A stretch of 23,915 nucleotides of DNA from positions 1 to 23,915 of the IMG/VR virus record IMGVR_UViG_3300049483_000063, one strand, 5' to 3'. Below, one piece after another: positions 14,693 through 21,263 of the stretch (position 1 is the first letter of the stretch; every line of letters starts with the position of its first letter). The position numbers were made by a program, and so were the translations under genes. The notes under the pieces are model-generated. The model was not told where the DNA came from and made no database searches. It saw nothing but the letters and a program-made list of their open reading frames with translations. The DNA comes from a virus.

Positions 14693-15172
14693 TCAGGCCA
14701 CGTCCGGCTGGCCGTACTGACGGTAGAACGCGATCTCGACGTCGATTTGTGCCCAGACCAACGCCCCGCCGATCGCCTTCTCCAAGGTGCGTGTTGTAAT
14801 CCGGGTGTCGACCGCACGCCCCCCGCGCGTGGTGTCGACCGCGATCGCCCGTTCGACATCGGCGCAGCCACACAGATAGGTCTCGAGCCAGCTTTCGTCG
14901 CTCGTCGGGTCGGACTCCTGGATCCAGTGAATCGTCACGGGCAGCACGATCCGCAGCTCGTTCGCTGGAAAGTAGACCCACTTCTCCGGATTGGCTTCGA
15001 GGATCACCACCGGTCGCGGACCATCCGGAGGAATCAGCTCCTCAATGGAATGATTCGGGTCCAGTTTGATCGCCAGCGTGGCGAGCGTGTAGTGATACCC
15101 GCGCACCACCGACATCGCCTGCAGCGCCGCCTTCAGGTTGAGAAGAATCGCGTAGTCGATGGGGTCACTCAT
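14693..15172 (-). CDS. Tail terminator / tail completion protein
   Basis: 159 residues, mixed alpha/beta. The N-terminal helix (DYAILLNLKAALQAMSVVRG) and a YPVVILEA-like strand (GPRPVVILEANPEKW) followed by LRIVLPVTIHWIQE, the cysteine-containing helix TYLCGCADVERAIAVD, and the final strand WAQIDVEIAFYRQYGQP fit the gpU-type terminator fold that caps the tail tube. It sits between the gpZ-like protein and the tail tube gene, the expected place. No direct catalytic motif is expected. Assignment is from predicted structure and gene order. Confidence 0.75.
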   Translation of the reverse strand: MSDPIDYAILLNLKAALQAMSVVRGYHYTLATLAIKLDPNHSIEELIPPDGPRPVVILEANPEKWVYFPANELRIVLPVTIHWIQESDPTSDESWLETYLCGCADVERAIAVDTTRGGRAVDTRITTRTLEKAIGGALVWAQIDVEIAFYRQYGQPDVA

Positions 15173-15722
15173 CAGCGACCCCCTGCCCGGCCGTCAGGCG
15201 TGCCAGCTCATGGTCAAAGGCGGCTGAGAAGGCTTCACGGGTGCGCGCCATGCCGGCTGGCCGGTACTTCGCGAAGACGTGCCCAAGCGAGGGGCCGTAC
15301 AGTTCCACGACCGGGAGACGCTTGCTCCCCTTGCGCTTGAACACGCCCCGGTGCCCGCTCGCCATCTGGGCGATGAAGGCGTTCGCCACACGAGACCGAC
15401 CACCTGGCAGGCCGTAGCTCACCCCGCGCCCGCGCCCCCTGGACGGTTCAGGACCGCGGGCCCGGAAGTGGATCAAGGGGATCCGCTTGAGCGTCGCGGC
15501 GAACGCCGCTTCGAGCCGGTCGCGCGTGGCCTTGCGGACGGGCAGCGCGGCCTTGACCTCTCCGACCTTGAGTCCGGTGTCCTGCGCGATGTCACGCGAC
15601 ATCGCCGTCTTGCCGCTGTCGATGGCACGGTTCAACGCGCGGACCGCGGCCCGCGTGATCTTGGCCGACCTCCCCAAGAGGTCCTCGACAACCAAGCGAT
15701 CGTTGACGTCCACCGAAATCAT
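15165..15722 (-). CDS. Minor tail protein Z-like (gpZ family)
   Basis: 185 residues. It begins ISVDVNDRLVVEDLLGRSAK, followed by ITRAAVRALNRAIDSGKTAM, the helix pattern shared by phage minor tail protein Z homologues, and then a conserved basic strand region (KVGEVKAALPVRKATRDRLE; IPLIHFRARGP). Gly/Arg-rich GRGRGVSYGLPGGRSR and FIAQMASGHRGVFKRKG follow, also usual for the family. In lambda, gpZ acts at the head-proximal end of the tail. ATG start overlaps the connector stop by four bases (ATGA); the 3' end overlaps the next gene by eight bases. Confidence 0.85.
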   Translation of the reverse strand: MISVDVNDRLVVEDLLGRSAKITRAAVRALNRAIDSGKTAMSRDIAQDTGLKVGEVKAALPVRKATRDRLEAAFAATLKRIPLIHFRARGPEPSRGRGRGVSYGLPGGRSRVANAFIAQMASGHRGVFKRKGSKRLPVVELYGPSLGHVFAKYRPAGMARTREAFSAAFDHELARLTAGQGVADE

Positions 15723-16063
15723 GGGTTGACCTGCAGCGCGAGAATCACCCGATTGAGGTCCGCCTCGACGCGGTCGATGCCGTCCACCCGCCACGATCGA
15801 ACGGCCCCCCCAGAGACGTCGGCGGCCAGGATCACCGTCCCGCGAGGGATGGTGTCCAGGGCCAAGGTTCGCGGAATCGCCATGACGTGCCGCGGCTCAC
15901 GTCGCGTGAGTTCATGCCCGAAGGGCTGCGGCTCGTCAGGCGACTGGACCCAGATGCCCGTCGTCTCGACCGGCAGGCCGTAGGGAACCGTGACCGTGGC
16001 GGGCACGCTGAATGCGCTCATCGTGAGCTCACGCACGAGTGCCCGCAACGGTCCAAGGTCCAT
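15719..16063 (-). CDS. Head-tail connector / head completion protein
   Basis: 114 residues, predicted mostly beta (VPATVTVPYGLPVETTGIWV; PRTLALDTIPRGTVILAADV; a C-terminal RSWRVDGIDRVEADLNRVIL). A small beta-barrel protein between decoration protein and tail genes is typical of gpFII/stopper-type head completion proteins, and the 'WRVDGIDR' segment is common in them. The family is inferred mainly from size, composition and place in the operon. Start ATG with GAGG eight bases upstream; its stop overlaps the next start (ATGA). Confidence 0.7.
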   Translation of the reverse strand: MDLGPLRALVRELTMSAFSVPATVTVPYGLPVETTGIWVQSPDEPQPFGHELTRREPRHVMAIPRTLALDTIPRGTVILAADVSGGAVRSWRVDGIDRVEADLNRVILALQVNP

Positions 16064-16081
16064 AACGCTCGCCTCGCGCCG

Positions 16082-16675
16082 CTACGTGGCGATGATGCCG
16101 GCGATGCGGAGCTTGGCCAGCACGGCGTTCTGCTTGGTGGACAGCTCCTTCACGGCCGCCATCAACGCCGTGATCGCCGCGGCAATCGCGGTCGCATCGG
16201 CCGCGCTCGGATGCACGTCGGTGCCGTTCCACGCCAGCGACGGCGTGAAGGTGGTCACCGCGGCGATCGTGCCGTCCGCCGCGGCGCCACCGCTGTTGTC
16301 CGTCAGGTCCGCTTCGGCCGCCTGCGGCCCTTCGAGTGCCGAGGGCACCGATCCGTTCAGGCGCACGTTGCCGGTGCTGGAGGGGTTCGCCGCCACGGCG
16401 GTGGCCACGCCGATCAACTGGCCCACCGTCGAGTCGGAGTCGCAGCGGTGGTTGCTGTTGTCCCAGTAGATCTTCTGGCCGACCGTCCACGCCTGGGCGC
16501 TGGTCTTCGCGAGCGTCCAGACGCCCGCGACCGAGAACTCGCCGGAGACCGTGCTCAGCACGGTGCCCAGCGAGACGCCGAAGATCGACCCCACCAGGGC
16601 GCCGTGCCCAGGCGTGCAATCGTAGGGCGCCACCAGCGTGAGAGTCTTTCCGGGCTGCACGTAAGTCGTCGCCAT
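16082..16675 (-). CDS. Head decoration (capsid cement) protein, DUF2190-like, with C-terminal extension
   Basis: 197 residues. The first ~115 residues form a small beta-rich domain (start ATTYVQPGKTLTLVAPYDCT, later GQLIGVATAVAA near 85-97), the pattern of DUF2190-type decoration proteins that stabilise capsids. Residues about 130-197 are an extra module: AADGTIAAVTTFTPS, then WNGTDVHPSAADATAIAAAI and a long helix KELSTKQNAVLAKLRIAG, which looks like an oligomerising helix at the tip. Position just after the capsid protein fits. ATG with AAGGAG eight bases upstream. The N-terminal family call is by pattern, not by alignment. Confidence 0.8.
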   Translation of the reverse strand: MATTYVQPGKTLTLVAPYDCTPGHGALVGSIFGVSLGTVLSTVSGEFSVAGVWTLAKTSAQAWTVGQKIYWDNSNHRCDSDSTVGQLIGVATAVAANPSSTGNVRLNGSVPSALEGPQAAEADLTDNSGGAAADGTIAAVTTFTPSLAWNGTDVHPSAADATAIAAAITALMAAVKELSTKQNAVLAKLRIAGIIAT

Positions 16676-16729
16676 GTTCCTGCTCCTTCTGCGGGGTTAT
16701 GGCCCCCCGTGGCCTGCGTGACGAAACGA

Positions 16730-16759
16730 GGGCGCCGGCCCTACCTGACACCGGCGCCC
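16730..16759 (-). terminator. Hairpin after the capsid gene (attenuator or RNA-end stabiliser)
   Basis: Perfect 9-bp inverted repeat: GGGCGCCGG at 16730-16738 and CCGGCGCCC at 16751-16759, with a 12-base loop. It lies about 21 bases past the capsid stop on the transcribed minus strand and is followed there by TCGTTTCG, only a weak T-tract. It could be a partial terminator or protect the capsid mRNA 3' end. Confidence 0.5.
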
Positions 16760-16780
16760 GATCGGATGGGTTCGGCCGGA

Positions 16781-18298
16781 CTACCCGCCGGCGTTGGTGA
16801 CGGCCCCTCGGTAGTCGACCGCGGCCACGCCGTAGTCGAACCGGACCTTCATCTCGGCGCCGTCGGTGCGCCAGCCGTTCTGCGTCTCGAGCACCGGGGA
16901 GGCCTGGCCCTCGAGGAACGCGACTTCGAGCACGGGCGCGACGCCCGGATCCGCGAAGAGGTAGCGGCGGTTGCCGGAGATGCGGGGCGACCCGACGATG
17001 TCGCGGAACAGGCCCTGCACCATGTTGGGGCGCTGGAGCTTGTTCGCCGTGTCGGGGTCGAAGGTGGAGGTGTTGATCACCTTCGCGGTGCCCTCCAACC
17101 CGATCGCCACGAGCAGGACCGCCGGTCGGAGGTCGAGGTACTCGTTGCCCCAGGGGTCCTTCTGCTGCGCCATGATGACGCGGTCGGCGTCGAGCGAGGC
17201 GACCGCAATCGCCGCATTGGACCCGACGTTCGAGCGGTTCGAATGGAAGAGCGGCTGGCCGTCCGTCTGCGTCGGCCCGAGGTTCGAGTTGAGCGCGAGG
17301 GTCGCGTAGACATCGACCTCGACCGAGAGGCCGGCCGCGCGGCCGAGCATCGCCATCAGCCGCGTGAACGCGCCCATGTCGTCGTTGACGATCATCTGGC
17401 GCGAGACGTTGATGATGTTGCCCTTGGTCGTCGCGGTGATCGACGCCTTCTCGGCGTCGCTAATCGCCTTGTTCTTGAACTCGCCGTTCTCGAGCAGGGC
17501 ATCGAGCGAGCCGAAGCTGCCCATCCGGTAGCGGTTGTGCGCCCGGAAGTCGGACACGGTGCTCGTCGCGCAGAAGCGCCGCCAGGTGTCGGCCTGTGTC
17601 GCGTAGGCCGCCTGGAGCATCTTGTGCATCGTGTTCTCGAGCAGCGTCGCGAAGTCGCTGGTCGACTGCGTGATCGACCGGCGGATGAAGGCTTCCGACA
17701 CGACGCGCATCTTGTCCCAGCCGCGGGTCGCGACGCTGGCGCGGGTCAGGCACTCGCGCGCCAGGTCAACGAGGGTCATGCCGCGGAACTCTCCCGGGTC
17801 GCCGGCATCCTTCGCGGCCACGCCGCCCTTGACCATCAGCCAGTTGATGGCGCCGCGGAAGAACTTGTCGCGCGCGTCCTCGCCGCCCTCGACGCGGACG
17901 AGCTGCTCGGTCGGCCCCAGGTCCTTGTCACGCGTGGCCATCTTCGCGAAGATTTCCGCACGCGCGGCTTCGAGTGTGAGGCCGCGGCCGACCATGTCGG
18001 CGGCCTCCTTCGGATCGAGCTTCGCCACGCGGCAGGCGTCCTGGATTCCCGTGATGCGCTCACGCTCGGCGGTCCGGATGGCCTCCTCACTGGTCGGCGC
18101 CGAAGTGGGCGGTGTCGGCGCCGGAGCCGGTGTGGCATCGATGACGCGAATCTCCGCGTCGATCCGGTCGATCTCCGCCAGCTTCGCATCGAACGCCGCG
18201 CGCGCCGCGTCGTCCTTGAATGTCCCGTCCGGGCCCTTCATCCCCTCGGCCTCGCGGAGGAGCTGGGCGCGCTTGTCGAGTAGCTGCTGTCGCTTCAT
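16781..18298 (-). CDS. Major capsid protein, HK97 fold with N-terminal delta-like region
   Basis: 505 residues. Residues 1-55 are a charged coiled coil (KRQQLLDKRAQLLREAEG and a later LAEIDRIDAEIRVID helix). A Pro/Ala/Thr-rich linker (about 57-72) and a further helical part to about residue 130 make up a delta/scaffold-like region, probably removed by the protease next door. The rest resembles the gpT-like capsid group found in protease/capsid fusion proteins of other phages: RRSITQSTSDFATLLENTMH, FKNKAISDAEKASITATTKG and GQPLFHSNRSN are the landmarks. Strong ribosome binding site AGGAG. A hairpin follows the stop. The exact cleavage site cannot be read from sequence. Confidence 0.92.
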   Translation of the reverse strand: MKRQQLLDKRAQLLREAEGMKGPDGTFKDDAARAAFDAKLAEIDRIDAEIRVIDATPAPAPTPPTSAPTSEEAIRTAERERITGIQDACRVAKLDPKEAADMVGRGLTLEAARAEIFAKMATRDKDLGPTEQLVRVEGGEDARDKFFRGAINWLMVKGGVAAKDAGDPGEFRGMTLVDLARECLTRASVATRGWDKMRVVSEAFIRRSITQSTSDFATLLENTMHKMLQAAYATQADTWRRFCATSTVSDFRAHNRYRMGSFGSLDALLENGEFKNKAISDAEKASITATTKGNIINVSRQMIVNDDMGAFTRLMAMLGRAAGLSVEVDVYATLALNSNLGPTQTDGQPLFHSNRSNVGSNAAIAVASLDADRVIMAQQKDPWGNEYLDLRPAVLLVAIGLEGTAKVINTSTFDPDTANKLQRPNMVQGLFRDIVGSPRISGNRRYLFADPGVAPVLEVAFLEGQASPVLETQNGWRTDGAEMKVRFDYGVAAVDYRGAVTNAGG

Positions 18299-18310
18299 GG
18301 TGGTCTCCTG

Positions 18311-18943
18311 TCAGAAACGGGCCTGCACGAGTCGGAGTTGACGCAGCCGATCGGCGTCGGTGAGGCGCGGACCACACGACACGATCAAGCAGGGGTTGGT
18401 TTCGACGTCATCGCTCTTCCGGACGCGCGCCCCGGAGTCTGCGCCCATCGGAACCATGCTGATTTCGTAGGGCTCCCAGTCCACTGCCAGGCGCACCGGG
18501 AATCCGTCCTTGGGTTTGGGCTGTTCTTCGAACCGCGACACGCGATAGCCCACGCTGACGTTGCGGATGATGCCGTCGCGCACGTCCTGGTAGAACGGCT
18601 CGACATCGGGTCGCTTGGAGAAGCGAACAACGGCGCGCGCCTCGCCCTTGCCCAGCACCGCCGACCCGTCGACGACCACGCCGATGACGTTCGAGAGCTG
18701 GTATGCGCTATGCGCGTTGAGGAGTGGTGCGCCGTTGTTCAGCCGGTCGAGCCTGACGTGCGCGGGATCCAGGGAGAGGCGTTCGTAGTACCGCTTCCCA
18801 GTGTCCCAGTCGAACCGCAACACGTCGCCACCCTTGGCCGTCGAGAACACGAGCTCGACGGTGCGCTTGTCAGCGTCAATCGCGCCCACGTCGGCGCGGA
18901 TGTCCAGAGGAGGCATCGTGACGGTCTGTGACGTCGGCTCCAT
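18311..18943 (-). CDS. HK97-type prohead protease
   Basis: 210-residue serine protease that trims the capsid protein during head maturation. Family landmarks: LVFSTAKGGDVLRFDWDTG near residues 31-50, the catalytic-His segment GAPLLNAH (H78), and the nucleophile segment GIIRNVSVGYRV (S130), followed by PYEISMVPMGAD, the conserved strand that ends the fold. ATG start with AGAGG about eight bases upstream; it overlaps the end of the preceding small gene. Directly followed by the capsid gene, its expected substrate. Assignment rests on these motifs and on position. Confidence 0.92.
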   Translation of the reverse strand: MEPTSQTVTMPPLDIRADVGAIDADKRTVELVFSTAKGGDVLRFDWDTGKRYYERLSLDPAHVRLDRLNNGAPLLNAHSAYQLSNVIGVVVDGSAVLGKGEARAVVRFSKRPDVEPFYQDVRDGIIRNVSVGYRVSRFEEQPKPKDGFPVRLAVDWEPYEISMVPMGADSGARVRKSDDVETNPCLIVSCGPRLTDADRLRQLRLVQARF

Positions 18944-18954
18944 GGTGAGTACCT

Positions 18955-19191
18955 CTACCACTGGCGGACGGCTTGGTGATTTGTTGAGGACGTAAACTCA
19001 CGAACGGCGGCACGCACCACGTCCGGTAAGGACTGCCCGGACGCCAGCGCCACACGGCAACACTCATCAAAGAGCGGCTGGGGCAAGCGGACTGTGGTGG
19101 GCACTGTGGGCACCACCGCGCGCGGGCGGCCGCGACGACGATTGACCAGTTGATGCGTGAAGACCGCGCGATCCACGCGCTCGATGATCAC
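18955..19191 (-). CDS. Small ribbon-helix-helix-like protein
   Basis: 78 residues, between portal and protease. The basic N-terminal half (HQLVNRRRGRPRAVV) contains an AT-hook-like RGRP core. It is followed by a ribbon-helix-helix-like segment: the strand PTTVRLPQPLFDECCRVA, a turn at ASGQS, and the helix LPDVVRAAVREF. Such folds usually bind DNA as dimers; what it does in a head operon is not known to me. Start choice: a GTG overlapping the portal stop (GTGA) with GGAGG six bases upstream. A GTG ten codons further upstream is possible but lacks this site. Overlap with neighbours on both sides argues that it is translated. Confidence 0.7.
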   Translation of the reverse strand: MIIERVDRAVFTHQLVNRRRGRPRAVVPTVPTTVRLPQPLFDECCRVALASGQSLPDVVRAAVREFTSSTNHQAVRQW

Positions 19192-20738
19192 GAGGCGCCT
19201 CCGAACATTCGACTCAGCCACCGCGCGGCTAGCTCAGGGTCGGTGTCGCGGATAAGTTCGGCGAACCCTCGGGCTCCTCCGGATGCGGCGACTGGCGCAG
19301 ACTGGAATTGCCCAGCTTGGTTCATCTTGCGTGGATCGCAGTCGAGCACCAGGCCGCGCGCGTCGAGGTCCTCGAAGTCCTGTTGCAGTTCGTCGAGGAA
19401 CTGCTCGCGGTTGTAGCCGCGGGCGCGAATCTCTTCCGACAGGGTCGTTATACCCGTGCGGATGTTCCGCTGGATCGCCAAGCCTTCCTTGTCGGGCTCG
19501 ATCATCGGGAGCGGAGGCGCGGTCCACTCGGTGACTTCAGGCGCAGGCAGGCCCAGAATCGACGCCGTCTGCATCGCCCACGTCCACACAGGGGCGAGGA
19601 ACTGGGGCACCAGAATCCGCCAGCGCCAGTCGTCAACGCGGACCCAATGTCGAATCCGTGACATCCTCGCCGCCGAGAACGTCAGGTTTGAGTAATCCCC
19701 GGTGAGGTCTTCGTAGGTGACGCCGAGGCCCGTGGCGATGGAGCGGAGCATTGTCGTGGAGTAGGGGGTGTAGTCAGCCACCGCCGGCGGGTTGACGACG
19801 TGAATGTCCCGACCGGGCGGAACGTTCATGATCATCCCAGGCTCGAGCGAGTCCAGCCCGGGCGTGGTGGTGTCGTCCGCGGTCCCAAGCGCCGGCGCGC
19901 TGCCGTCGACGTCGCTGGTAATCACGGCGAGGCACGCCGCGATCTTCTGCTTCATCAGGGTGGCGTCTTCGAATTCGTCGAAGTCCTTGAACCGCAGCAG
20001 CACTGGCGCGAACCAGGAGGGGCCGCGCACCTGGCCCGGACGCCCGGGCTTGAAGATATGCAGCACGTCCTCCGCGGGGATACGTGACGAGGCCCCGCTG
20101 AACGTCGAACTTGTCAGCGAGTACGCCGAGCCTGGGTGTGAGCGGTACAGCCAGTAGGCCGCGCGTCGCCCCAAGGGATCGAATTCAACGCCCTGCACGA
20201 TCTTGCCGCCGTTCATGAGCGACGGGTTGTCCCTGGTGGTGTCGAGAAAATCAGGCTCGAGGACTTGCAGCTGCATCGGCAACGGGAGGCCGTCCTCTGG
20301 GAGGCGCATCCGCCGGCGCACCAGGCACTCCCCGGACTCGACGACCGTGCGCATGACGAGCTTCTCGAGGCCAGCGAGATTCGTTCGGCCATCGGCGTCA
20401 ATCGCGGTGCTCTCCGTCCATCGCCGCCAGGCCTCGTGCTTCTCCGCGGCGACAATGCCCCACCCAACCGCCTGGTCGACGATGGTGGACAGCGCCGATT
20501 CGGCATAGGGGTTGTTGCGGACCAGGTCACGCGCGGCGTCGCGAAGTTTTGCGAGGCTCGGTCCGATCGCCGTGTTTGCGTCGGTCGCGACGCGATACCA
20601 GCCCTGGGTGCGCCGACCGGTCGCGGCGGCCTCATAGTGTCGAGCGAGGAGGTCGTGGGCAGTTCGCGCACGCAGACGCTGGAGGGCGAGCGAAGGCGAC
20701 AGGAAGCCGACGGCGCGCTCGAGCCAGGTCGTCGTCAT
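19188..20738 (-). CDS. Phage portal protein, lambda type
   Basis: 516 residues, about the size of lambda gpB. It forms the dodecameric ring through which DNA enters and leaves the head. The N-terminus (LERAVGFLSPSLALQRLRAR, then RRTQGWYRVATDANTAIGPS and DLVRNNPYAESALSTIVDQ) matches the lambda-portal pattern; later segments such as RRRMRLPEDGLPLPMQLQVL, DVLHIFKPGRPGQVRGPSWF and the YEDLTGDYSNLTFSAARM stretch are characteristic. The 3' end carries GGAGG, which serves as ribosome binding site for the next small gene, and the two overlap by GTGA. Start ATG overlaps the gpW stop. Confidence 0.95.
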   Translation of the reverse strand: MTTTWLERAVGFLSPSLALQRLRARTAHDLLARHYEAAATGRRTQGWYRVATDANTAIGPSLAKLRDAARDLVRNNPYAESALSTIVDQAVGWGIVAAEKHEAWRRWTESTAIDADGRTNLAGLEKLVMRTVVESGECLVRRRMRLPEDGLPLPMQLQVLEPDFLDTTRDNPSLMNGGKIVQGVEFDPLGRRAAYWLYRSHPGSAYSLTSSTFSGASSRIPAEDVLHIFKPGRPGQVRGPSWFAPVLLRFKDFDEFEDATLMKQKIAACLAVITSDVDGSAPALGTADDTTTPGLDSLEPGMIMNVPPGRDIHVVNPPAVADYTPYSTTMLRSIATGLGVTYEDLTGDYSNLTFSAARMSRIRHWVRVDDWRWRILVPQFLAPVWTWAMQTASILGLPAPEVTEWTAPPLPMIEPDKEGLAIQRNIRTGITTLSEEIRARGYNREQFLDELQQDFEDLDARGLVLDCDPRKMNQAGQFQSAPVAASGGARGFAELIRDTDPELAARWLSRMFGGAS

Positions 20739-20941
20739 CAGACCCCCTTGCTCGTGGCGGCGACGCGGTAGCCCTGCCGGGTGGCGTTATTCACCTCCCG
20801 GGCCATGACCGCCAGCAGCTCGAGCATCTCGGAGGGGGAGTTGAAGGTGATGGTCTGTTCGCCGAACGTGATCGACCTGGCGCCGCGGCCGTCCGCGATC
20901 GCGCGCTTGAGCGCGTCAATGTCCGCCTGAGTCCAGGCCAT
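20738..20941 (-). CDS. gpW-like head-tail joining protein
   Basis: 67-residue protein just upstream of the portal, the place of lambda W. It starts AWTQADIDALKRAIADG and continues with ITFGEQTITFNSPSEMLELL, the two-helix plus beta-hairpin pattern of the gpW family. In lambda, gpW sits under the portal and is needed before tails can join. The frame is open for 88 more codons upstream, but that part translates the 18-bp repeat and low-complexity sequence, so the ATG that starts the family homology is preferred even though its ribosome binding site is weak. Its TGA overlaps the portal ATG by one base (TGATG), suggesting coupled translation. Confidence 0.85.
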   Translation of the reverse strand: MAWTQADIDALKRAIADGRGARSITFGEQTITFNSPSEMLELLAVMAREVNNATRQGYRVAATSKGV

Positions 20942-20990
20942 CTCGGCGCCAGTGTCACCGAGACGACGGCGGAAGACGAGCGCGGCGTTG

Positions 20991-21037
20991 CTCTGGAGGC
21001 TGTGGCGGCTCTGGAGGCTGTGGCGGCTCTGGAGGCT
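20991..21037. repeat. 18-bp tandem repeat, about 2.6 copies
   Basis: The plus-strand unit CTCTGGAGGCTGTGGCGG occurs at 20991-21008 and 21009-21026 without mismatch; a third partial copy of 11 bases runs to 21037. The block fills the gap between the stop of the HTH gene (21036) and the gpW start (20941), with about 50 bases left over, and has no coding role in the transcribed strand that I can support. Confidence 0.9.
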
Positions 21038-21263
21038 ATTTCGAGATACGGTGTGCGACGCGCGGGCACCACTTTCGGCAGTAGATGAGGAAGTCGGTCC
21101 GTGCGATCCGACGATAGGTGCGACCGCCAGGGCGACGAATCTCGACGGCCGCACTGAGGCGGCCGTCAATGATCTCGCCGCGCACGAATTCTGTGTCAAC
21201 GCCAAGCTGGTCGGCCACCTGGCGCACGGTCAGGGTGTGATCGGTGGGTGTCATCATCCTCAT
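21036..21263 (-). CDS. Small helix-turn-helix (excisionase-like) protein
   Basis: 75-residue protein between the large terminase and gpW. Residues about 10-60 fit the HTH_17/MerR-excisionase fold: TLTVRQVADQLGVDTEFVRG is the helix-turn-helix, followed by a short beta-wing (AVEIRRPGGRTYRRIARTDF). Two cysteines lie in YCRKWCPRV. The start ATG overlaps the terminase stop (ATGA) and has AGGAAGG seven bases upstream; two further in-frame ATGs follow within four codons. A role in DNA binding is inferred from the fold only. Lambda has no such gene between A and W, so this may be a moron-type insertion or an extra packaging or regulatory factor. Confidence 0.75.
   Translation of the reverse strand: MRMMTPTDHTLTVRQVADQLGVDTEFVRGEIIDGRLSAAVEIRRPGGRTYRRIARTDFLIYCRKWCPRVAHRISK

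Noticed and set aside
15887-18283. Very long open frame on the plus strand opposite the capsid gene
   Set aside because: It is antisense to genes with clear motifs (capsid, protease partners, decoration protein) and has Arg/His/Gly/Val-rich composition typical of the opposite strand of high-G+C genes.
20991-21037. Short tandem repeats as a CRISPR array
   Set aside because: Units are contiguous 18-mers without spacers; no cas genes nearby.
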